Below are positions 58,145-64,000 of a stretch of 64,000 nucleotides of DNA, piece after piece. A program made the translations under genes and the position numbers. The notes under the pieces are model-generated. The model did not search any database and was not told where the DNA came from. It was given only the letters and a program-made list of their open reading frames with translations. Within the stretch, counting starts at the first letter, position 1, and each line of letters begins with the position of its first letter. Source of the DNA: Streptomyces tanashiensis. GTDB taxonomy: Bacteria > Actinomycetota > Actinomycetes > Streptomycetales > Streptomycetaceae. The DNA is taken from positions 424,910-488,909 of the forward strand of contig NZ_BMRZ01000004.1 of assembly GCF_014648895.1 (NCBI RefSeq), read 5' to 3'.

Positions 58145-58974
58145 GGACGCGCGTGGTGACCCGCACCGCCGCACGGCCGGCCAGGCGTCCGCTGACCCAC
58201 GGGGCCGTGACCTGCCCGCGCCCCGTGCCGGGGGCCGCGCTGCGCCTGTTCCTCTTCCACCACGCCGGTGGCTCGCACCTCCTCTACCGGGACTGGGAGC
58301 ACGAGTTCCCGGCCGACTGGGAGGTGTGCGTCCTCGACGCCCCCGGCCGGGGACGGCTGAGCGACACCCCTCTGATCGACAACAGCGACGAACTGGTGGC
58401 CTTCTTCGCCCGGGAGCTCCAGCCGTGGACGGATCGGCCCTTCGCCTTCTTCGGACACAGCATGGGCTCCCTCGTCGCGTACGAACTGACCCGGCGTCTG
58501 GCGGCCGAGGGGCGCTCCCTTCCCGTCTGGCTGGGCGTGTCCGCCTGCGGCACCTCGCCCCGGCCCGCTCGTGGCACGACGACGCCGGCCGCCCGCCACC
58601 TGCTCACCGACGGGGAGCTCAGGGAGTGGCTCCGGTCGGTGGGCGGCACCCCTGACGCCGTGCTGAACGACGATGCGACATGGCGCCACTTCGGCCCCAT
58701 GTTCCGCAACGACTTCGCCCTCGTCGACACCTGGAGGCCGGCCGCGGACGCCCCGCCGCTGCGCACCCCCGTCTCCGCGTTCGGCGGCGACGCCGATCCC
58801 GTGGTCGGGCGGGAACGCCTGGTCGCCTGGGCGGGCCGGACGGAACGCTTCCTGGGCCTGAACATGTTCGACGGCGGACACTTCTACCTGGCGCACCACC
58901 GCCGCCCGGTCGCCCGGCGCATCACCGCGGCGGTGGCCGCGGCCCGTCGGACGGCGCGGGAGCACCTCGTATGA
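58141..58974 (+). CDS. Type II thioesterase
   Basis: A 277-residue alpha/beta hydrolase of the RifR/GrsT group. FLFHHAGGSHLLYRDWE is the oxyanion region, GHSMGSLVAYEL carries the nucleophile, GGDADPVV the acid and GGHFYLAHH the histidine. It would clear misprimed acyl groups from the carrier domains of the NRPS/PKS. As the line has a reductase rather than a TE, a releasing function is possible but less likely. Start GTG 58141 is coupled to the previous stop. Confidence 0.9.
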   Translation: MRTRVVTRTAARPARRPLTHGAVTCPRPVPGAALRLFLFHHAGGSHLLYRDWEHEFPADWEVCVLDAPGRGRLSDTPLIDNSDELVAFFARELQPWTDRPFAFFGHSMGSLVAYELTRRLAAEGRSLPVWLGVSACGTSPRPARGTTTPAARHLLTDGELREWLRSVGGTPDAVLNDDATWRHFGPMFRNDFALVDTWRPAADAPPLRTPVSAFGGDADPVVGRERLVAWAGRTERFLGLNMFDGGHFYLAHHRRPVARRITAAVAAARRTAREHLV

Positions 58975-59705
58975 CAGGCACCGACGCCCACGTCTGGACG
59001 GTGTCCCTCCCCGCCTCGGAGACCCCGGCCGATCTCGCCCTGCTCGACGACGCCGAACGCGCCCGGGCCGACCGGTACCGGCGGGCGCAGGACCGGGCGT
59101 CCTTCGTGGGCGGACGGGCCGCCCTGCGGCGCGCGCTGGCGGAGCACCTGGGCGTCGGTGCCGCCACGATCGTCTGGGGACGCGCCACCTGCCCCGGATG
59201 CGGCAGCGACCGCCACGGGCCCCCGCGTGTCGTCTCTCCCCCGATGGCCCCGGCCTTCAGCTTCTCCCGCTCGGGGCGACGCGCGCTGGTGGCCGTGTCC
59301 CCCTCGGGACCGGTGGGGGCGGACATCGAGACGACGCGCCCCCTCGACGTACGGGAGACGGCCCGCCAGTGCCTCTCGCCGACCGAGGCGGCCCATGTCC
59401 TCGGACTCCCGCCGGAGGAGGGGCTGCAGGCCTTCCACCGCGCCTGGGTCCGCAAGGAGGCGGTCGCCAAGGCGGTGGGCGTCGGCATCGCGATGGACCT
59501 CAGAACCCTCGACGTACGCCCGGACCGCGTCGGGCCCGTCGGCGTCCGATGCGCGGCGGGAGCGGGCCCGAGCACCTGGACGGTGACCGACGTCGACGTC
59601 GGTGCCGGCGCTGCCGCGGCGCTCGCCCTGCCGGGGACACGGCGCACGGCCTCGATCCACACGCGAAGCGTGGGAATTCTTGAACGCAGGAAAGGAACCA
59701 GATGA
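58971..59705 (+). CDS. Sfp-type 4'-phosphopantetheinyl transferase
   Basis: A 244-residue PPTase that converts the apo carrier domains (two T domains and two ACPs) to holo form. The P2 motif appears as GPVGADIETTRPLDV with the Mg-binding Asp, and the P3 motif as FHRAWVRKEAVAKAVGVG (WxxKEA). The N-terminal FVGGRAALRRALAEHLG matches the Sfp/Gsp branch with broad carrier specificity. A CPGCGSD segment in the middle is unusual but seen in actinobacterial members. ATGA overlap on both sides. Confidence 0.92.
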   Translation: MTGTDAHVWTVSLPASETPADLALLDDAERARADRYRRAQDRASFVGGRAALRRALAEHLGVGAATIVWGRATCPGCGSDRHGPPRVVSPPMAPAFSFSRSGRRALVAVSPSGPVGADIETTRPLDVRETARQCLSPTEAAHVLGLPPEEGLQAFHRAWVRKEAVAKAVGVGIAMDLRTLDVRPDRVGPVGVRCAAGAGPSTWTVTDVDVGAGAAAALALPGTRRTASIHTRSVGILERRKGTR

Positions 59706-60244
59706 AATTCGTCGCCTTCTCCGGAAGCCTCCGGACCAAGTCGCTGAACACCGCGGTGGTGCGCACCGCCGCCGAACTCTGCCTGCCGCCGGTGTCGATG
59801 ACGGTCTACGGGGGACTCGGCGACCTTCCGTTCTTCAACCAGGACGTGGAGAGCGAATGCCCGCCGCCCGGGGTCCTCGCCTTCCGCGCGCTGCTGGAGT
59901 CCGCCGACGCGGTGCTCATCTCCAGCCCCGAGTACGCGCACGGCACGTCGGGAGTCCTGAAGAACGCCCTGGAATGGGTGGTCGGCGGCGGGGAGCTGGT
60001 CGGAAAGCCCGTCGCCGTGGTCACCGCGTCGCCGTCGATGACCGGGGGCGACAGGGCCCAGGCCTGGGTCAAGGAGACCCTGGAGGTGATGGGTGCGAAC
60101 GTCCTGCCGGAATCGCTCCCCATCCCGCTCGCGAGCGCCAAGGTCGCGGACGGCCGGGTCACCGACGAGGACACACGGGACGCCCTGAAGGAGGTGCTCG
60201 CGGCGATGGCCCGGGCGGCGAAGGAACAGGGCGCCGAGGACTGA
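59702..60244 (+). CDS. NADPH-dependent FMN reductase 2
   Basis: A 180-residue flavodoxin-like reductase. The FMN loop is FSGSLRTKSLNTAV and the second site SSPEYAHGTSGVLKNALEW. It is in the same family as the gene at 57509 but clearly divergent and shorter. Two such reductases in one operon suggest a high demand for reduced flavin, or separate partners. ATGA overlap with the PPTase stop; last gene of the long operon, followed by a stem-loop. Confidence 0.9.
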   Translation: MKFVAFSGSLRTKSLNTAVVRTAAELCLPPVSMTVYGGLGDLPFFNQDVESECPPPGVLAFRALLESADAVLISSPEYAHGTSGVLKNALEWVVGGGELVGKPVAVVTASPSMTGGDRAQAWVKETLEVMGANVLPESLPIPLASAKVADGRVTDEDTRDALKEVLAAMARAAKEQGAED

Positions 60245-60269
60245 ACCGGCCCCGCCGGCGCATCGCCCC

Positions 60270-60293
60270 GCGCGGCCGGTCCACCGGCCGCGC
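60270..60293. terminator. Stem-loop ending the biosynthetic operon
   Basis: 10-bp arms GCGCGGCCGG and CCGGCCGCGC with a 4-nt loop lie 26 bp after the last cluster gene, in the gap to a converging gene. No T-run. Confidence 0.65.
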
Positions 60294-60305
60294 CTCGGCG
60301 GGCCT

Positions 60306-61169
60306 TCAGCGCTTGCCGATGTTCTGGAGCGGCAGCCCACCGCCCTCCAGCACCACCCTGGAGAAGGCCCCCGCCACCTCGGTGAGCCGGCGGGTGCCCT
60401 CCGCCCCCAGGTGCTCGTACGGAGCCACGTCGAGCCGGTCGGTGTCGGCCTCGACCGCCCGGCGCAGCTCCGCGCCCCGCTCGGTCAGCTCACCACCGGC
60501 GTCGAGGATCCCGCGTTCCACCAGCCTCTCGCGGGCCGCCGTCCACTCCTGCGGCGACCAGCCGCGGGCGGACTGGAGATATCCGGGACGCCAGTTCGTC
60601 CCGGTGGCCGTGTGGGACACCAGGGCTTCCAGGCCGTCGAGACCGGCCTCGGAGAGCGCGACGAGGTGACCGTCCCCGCGGTGCTCACGGAGCAGGGTCG
60701 CGGCGTGCCACAGGGCCAGATGCGGTGCCTCGGGCACCGGCAGGTCGGCATTGGCCGAGTACAGGGGCCGGCCGGGCCGGCGGCATCCCTCGGCCGCCTG
60801 GAGGGCCAGCTCGGCGGCCTCCGCCATCGCGCGCGAGGCCAGCGCCTCGGGCCCCAGGAGGCGGGTGAGATACGCGTCCGTGATCCGCAGCCGGGCGTCG
60901 AGGACGGCGGCGGGGGAGGCGACGTCCCAGGCGCGGGGCAGGTGTCGCGCGACGAGATCCGGGTGGAAGTTGTAGAAGGCCGCCGTGACCACGCCGGGCC
61001 CGACCGCCCCGAAGGGAGCGGCCCGCCCGGCCAGATACGCCATGGGGCCGCTCTCCAGGCCGAGTTCCGCGTACGTCTCGTCGTGCTCGGGGGAGAAGTA
61101 GTACGCGGCGTGGAAGGGGTGATGGGCGTTGAAGCAACGCCGGGCCTCGCGCGGGGATATCGCCGTCAT
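60306..61169 (-). CDS. SCO6745-family protein
   Basis: A 287-residue protein with N-terminal RCFNAHHPFHAAYYFSPE, AAFYNFHPDLVARHLPRAWD and a C-terminal winged-helix-like part (LVERGILDAGGELTERGAELR). It resembles the actinobacterial SCO6745 family, whose function is not established. The ATG at 61169 was chosen over an upstream frame extension to 61211. It converges on the NRPS/PKS operon and is not expected to be part of it. Confidence 0.75.
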   Translation of the reverse strand: MTAISPREARRCFNAHHPFHAAYYFSPEHDETYAELGLESGPMAYLAGRAAPFGAVGPGVVTAAFYNFHPDLVARHLPRAWDVASPAAVLDARLRITDAYLTRLLGPEALASRAMAEAAELALQAAEGCRRPGRPLYSANADLPVPEAPHLALWHAATLLREHRGDGHLVALSEAGLDGLEALVSHTATGTNWRPGYLQSARGWSPQEWTAARERLVERGILDAGGELTERGAELRRAVEADTDRLDVAPYEHLGAEGTRRLTEVAGAFSRVVLEGGGLPLQNIGKR

Positions 61170-61530
61170 GGCGCCCACGCTACGCGGCGGACGCCCCGGA
61201 ACGTCCCGCACCGTCTCAGATCACACCGTCAGATGCGGTCCCTCTGGCCGTGGTTGAACGAACCGGGTGGGAATCGCCCAGTAGGTGCCGAGGCGCCCCT
61301 GGCGCGTACCGGGCCGCGGAGCCGGACGCCACGAGCCGAGGCGTGCCTGGCCGCCGTGCCGCTCCCCGGCGTCCGTCTCGTTGATGAGCCCGTGGCGCTC
61401 GCGTAGCACTTGAGGAGGACCCCGCGCCCGTACGGAGACGGACATTGGCGCCGATGCGGAACCCGGGCCCGGTGATGACGTCTTGATCCTCGCGCCGACT
61501 TGATCGTCGAGTCGGCATGAGGAGGTTCTG
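61170..61530. other. 360-bp intergenic region
   Basis: A 74-codon frame on the minus strand (61221-61445) has no recognisable family and was not accepted. Otherwise I see no structured element. GAGGAGG at 61519-61525 is the strong ribosome-binding site of the next gene. Confidence 0.5.
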
Positions 61531-62673
61531 ATGGCAGGTCAGGTGAGCGAGAGGCCCGTGAAGGCGTCCGCGCCCGAGTACCAGGGGGCTCTGGGGGCGC
61601 TGTCGGTCAACGCCGCCCTGCCCGAGGTGCTCGCCCGGGGCGAGCGGGAGCTGCGGGCGGCGGAGCGGTCCGGGGACCTCCGGGAAGCGGCGCGCTGCGG
61701 GCTGGCCGTGGCCGAGGCGTGCCGCAGGCTCGGGCGGACGGCCGAGGCCGACCTGGCGTGGAAGGCGAGCTTCCGGGCGGCGCGTGCGGCGGGCCACGAA
61801 GGGGCGAAGGCGTGGGCCCTGTGGAGCGGCGGCACGCTGGCCAGGCAGCGCGGTGCGTTCCGGCTGGCCTACCGCCTGCTGAGCCTGGCGGCCGAGGCGG
61901 GCGAGCGGGGCGGCGACGTCGTCGTACGGGGTTACTCGCTGGCGGGGCTCGCCGAGACCGGGCGCATCCAGGGCGACTACGAGGCCGTCGGGAAGCTGCA
62001 CGAGCAGTTGCTGGCCGAGGCCCGCCGCCGCGGCGAGGCCCGGCACACGGTGTGGGCGCTGGAGGGCATCGCGCAGATGCACCGCAACACCGGGCGCTAC
62101 GACGAGGCCCTGACCCTGTTCGAGGAGGCGGCCGAGACGGCGTCGCGCGCCGAGGACCGACGCGGGTGGGCGTGGGCGCTGCGGGGCATCGCCGACGTCG
62201 TGTCCGTACGGGACGGGGACGTGGAGCGCGCCCTGTCGCTGCTGTCGGAGGCGGAGGAGGCGTGCCGGGAGATACGGCTGTCCAGCGCGCTCGCCTACAA
62301 CCACAAGATGCGCGGCAACGTGCTGTACCGTGCGGGCCGGTTCGAGGAGGCCCGCGAGCTGTACACCCTGGCGCTGGAGGAGTTCCGCGAGATGGACGAG
62401 CCGCGCGGGACGGCCCTGTCGAGGCTGGGCCTCGTGAAGGCCGGCGCCCGCCTGGGCCGCGACGCCGCCCACACCGCCGCGGAACTGGCCGAGCTGCGCT
62501 CGACCCTGGACCGCATCGGGCTGCGGCACGCCCGGGACATGGTGGACAAGGCAGCGGTCGAGCTGGGCGTCGGGCGGCTGCCGGACCGAGCCGGGGACGG
62601 ACCGGCCGGCCCGGTGCTTCCGGTGGTCGGCGCGGACGCCCTGCGGACGGCGGACGTGGAGGGGCTGCGGTGA
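61531..62673 (+). CDS. Tetratricopeptide-repeat protein coupled to a polyprenyl synthase
   Basis: A 380-residue protein made of about seven TPR-like helical pairs (for example YDEALTLFEEAAETASRAED and GRFEEARELYTLALEEFREM). The N-terminal 25 residues are unstructured. There is no signal peptide or catalytic motif, so a scaffolding or regulatory role is likely. The stop overlaps the GTG of the prenyl-synthase gene, so the two are made together. The function is not known. Confidence 0.82.
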   Translation: MAGQVSERPVKASAPEYQGALGALSVNAALPEVLARGERELRAAERSGDLREAARCGLAVAEACRRLGRTAEADLAWKASFRAARAAGHEGAKAWALWSGGTLARQRGAFRLAYRLLSLAAEAGERGGDVVVRGYSLAGLAETGRIQGDYEAVGKLHEQLLAEARRRGEARHTVWALEGIAQMHRNTGRYDEALTLFEEAAETASRAEDRRGWAWALRGIADVVSVRDGDVERALSLLSEAEEACREIRLSSALAYNHKMRGNVLYRAGRFEEARELYTLALEEFREMDEPRGTALSRLGLVKAGARLGRDAAHTAAELAELRSTLDRIGLRHARDMVDKAAVELGVGRLPDRAGDGPAGPVLPVVGADALRTADVEGLR

Positions 62674-63797
62674 GCGCCCTCCCGACGTCCACGGCGGCGG
62701 TCCGCCCGCCCGCCGGCTCCCCGGCCACCGCGGCCGTGGCCGGAGCGGTCACCTCCGCAGGTCGCGGCGGCTCGCCGGCCGGTGTCCTGGAGCGCTGCCG
62801 CGAACTGGTCCGGCCCGCGCTGGTGGACGCGGTGGGCCGGCTGCACCCCTGGACGGGCGAGATGGCGGCGTACGCGCTGGGCTGGGCCGACACGGCCGGG
62901 CAGCCGGACCCCGGCGGATCCGAGGGCAAGGGAGTACGGCAGGCGCTCGCCGTGCTCGGTGCCGAGGCCGTCGGAGCGGACGGTGCCGACGCCGTCCCGG
63001 GCGCCGTCGCCGTCGAGCTCGTGCACACCTTCTCCCTGCTCCACGACGACATCATGGACGCCGACACCCTGCGACGGCAGCGCCCGGCGGTGTGGAAGGC
63101 GTACGGGACGGGCCCGGCCGTGCTGACCGGCGACGCGCTCCTCGCCCAGGCCGTGGCGGGCCTGGCCGAGACCCAGGGCCGCCACACGGCCGCCGCGGTC
63201 CGGCTGCTGTGCCGGACCCTGAACGCGCTGGTGTCCGGCCAGGCGCAGGACCTGCGCTTCGAGCACCGTCCCTGGTCCGGCCCCGGGGCGGTCGCGCCGG
63301 AGCAGTACCGGTCGATGGCCGAGCACAAGACGGGTTCCCTGCTGGGGTGTGCGATCGCGCTCGGCGCGGTCCTCGGAGGCGCCCCCGACAGGACGGTGAC
63401 CGCGCTCGACCGGGCCGGGCGTCACCTCGGCCTCGCCTTCCAGGCGGTGGACGACATCCTCGGCATCTGGGGGGACCCGGCGGTGACCGGCAAGCCCGTC
63501 CACGCCGACCTGCGCCAGGGGAAGAAGACCTACCCGGTCCTCGCCGCCCTGGCCGGCGACGGCAGGGCCGCCCGGGAGCTCGGGGCGCTGCTCGACTCGG
63601 GCCGGCGGACCGACGGCGGCACCGCCGAACACATCGCGGCACTGGTGGACGAGGCCGGCGGGCGGAGCGCGACCCGCGAGGAGGCGCGCCGGCACCTGGA
63701 CACCGCGCGCCGTGCTCTGCGGGAGGCGCCGCTGAGGCACACCGCCGCACGGGAACTGGACGCACTCTTCACGCACTTGCTCGACCGCACCTGGTGA
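62670..63797 (+). CDS. Polyprenyl (FPP/GGPP-type) diphosphate synthase
   Basis: A 375-residue all-helical prenyltransferase that elongates allylic diphosphates with IPP. The first Asp-rich motif is LLHDDIMDAD (DDxxD) and the second FQAVDDILGIWGD; Lys-rich K sites and HKTGSLLGCAI are present. The N-terminal ~38 residues are rich in Ala/Pro/Ser/Thr and look disordered. Prenyl synthases with disordered N-termini occur as cargo of family 2 encapsulins in Streptomyces, but no shell gene is in the window. The chain length made cannot be judged safely. GTG start. Confidence 0.9.
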   Translation: MSALPTSTAAVRPPAGSPATAAVAGAVTSAGRGGSPAGVLERCRELVRPALVDAVGRLHPWTGEMAAYALGWADTAGQPDPGGSEGKGVRQALAVLGAEAVGADGADAVPGAVAVELVHTFSLLHDDIMDADTLRRQRPAVWKAYGTGPAVLTGDALLAQAVAGLAETQGRHTAAAVRLLCRTLNALVSGQAQDLRFEHRPWSGPGAVAPEQYRSMAEHKTGSLLGCAIALGAVLGGAPDRTVTALDRAGRHLGLAFQAVDDILGIWGDPAVTGKPVHADLRQGKKTYPVLAALAGDGRAARELGALLDSGRRTDGGTAEHIAALVDEAGGRSATREEARRHLDTARRALREAPLRHTAARELDALFTHLLDRTW

Positions 63798-63991
63798 TTC
63801 CCGGCACGCCCGGGTGCCCGGCGGGGGAAGCGGTTCACTCGACCGGGAGGCCGGGGGCCGGCCAGTCCTCCAGGACCTCGCTCCCCACGCCGACACCGTC
63901 CTGGACGCACGCGGTCGACGTCCACGGCCTCGGTCCTCACCCACGGGAGTGACCTATCCTGCACGGACCACCATGCGAGAGAGGCGAGGTC

Positions 63992-64000
63992 GTGCCAGTC
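63992..64000 (+). CDS. Possible start of a further gene, cut by the window edge
   Basis: GTG CCA GTC follows GAGGCGAGG at a suitable distance, and a TATCCT -10-like box lies at 63954-63959. An ATG at 63973 in another frame is an alternative. Only three codons are visible, so nothing can be said of its product. Confidence 0.3.

Noticed and set aside
61221..61445. 74-codon minus-strand frame, considered as a transposase or integrase scrap
   Set aside because: A short LRERHGLINE-like string was suggestive, but nothing else supports a mobile-element origin.
1..64000. tRNA, rRNA, CRISPR arrays, att sites, replication origin and complete IS elements
   Set aside because: No cloverleaf, rRNA signature, repeat-spacer array, integrase or transposase was recognised on reading both strands; a tRNAscan/Infernal run would be needed to exclude small RNAs.

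Overview
The window is very GC-rich, uses GTG and TTG starts freely, and packs genes into ATGA/GTGA-coupled operons. Together with a Sfp-type PPTase, a griselysin-like M4 protease, a bldA-type TTA cluster and many secondary-metabolism genes, this points to a Streptomyces or close relative. No rRNA, tRNA, CRISPR array or complete insertion sequence was seen.

Positions 1-25500 hold a steroid-degradation island whose gene set and local order resemble the mycobacterial/rhodococcal cholesterol locus. Leftward genes ipdB, ipdA and echA20 (C/D-ring opening) diverge from two SDR genes matching the Rv3549c/Rv3548c pair. Then come hsaE-hsaG-hsaF (breakdown of the ring-A fragment), kshA and kshB (9alpha-hydroxylase), a 3alpha-hydroxysteroid dehydrogenase and a SRPBCC protein. 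An IclR-family regulator faces hsaA1-hsaA2-hsaD-hsaC-hsaB (opening of the aromatised ring), a MaoC hydratase, kstD, two hydroxysteroid SDRs and an HSL-type esterase. Converging on these are a steroid-type Baeyer-Villiger monooxygenase and fadD3. The BVMO, esterase and 3alpha,20beta-HSD suggest entry of C21 (pregnane/corticoid) steroids. A shared palindrome, TTCCCGCTCANNGGGAA-like, precedes hsaE, hsaA2 and fadD3 and is a candidate IclR regulon operator. A KstR2-like palindrome lies between echA20 and the SDR genes.

Positions 25500-37500 are mixed chromosomal genes: an ABC-F protein with a possible leader peptide and a TetR-like operator, Sua5/YrdC, beta-carbonic anhydrase, a broken LuxR-type remnant, lactate 2-monooxygenase, a LysR regulator, a secreted M4 protease, a PuuE-like deacetylase, a TTC38-like TPR protein and a secreted tyrosine phosphatase.

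Positions 37542-60244 are a hybrid NRPS/PUFA-synthase-like biosynthetic cluster, almost entirely translationally coupled. The NRPS is C-A(Ser)-T-C-A(Gly). The glycine A domain is interrupted by a luciferase-like monooxygenase and by a methyltransferase, and its C-terminal A10 segment lies on the next protein, which continues with T and a thioester reductase. It is followed by a P450, an AT-ACP-ACP protein with two identical ACPs, a (FabG-like)-KS-CLF-KR-DH megasynthase without ER, an MFS exporter, two FMN reductases, a type II thioesterase and a PPTase. Inferred product: a polyunsaturated acyl-Ser-(N-methyl/oxidised)Gly derivative, released reductively or broken down to an N-methylamide. This cluster is the best candidate here for an undescribed system.

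Positions 60300-64000 hold a SCO6745-type protein, a TPR protein coupled to a polyprenyl diphosphate synthase, and the possible start of another gene.
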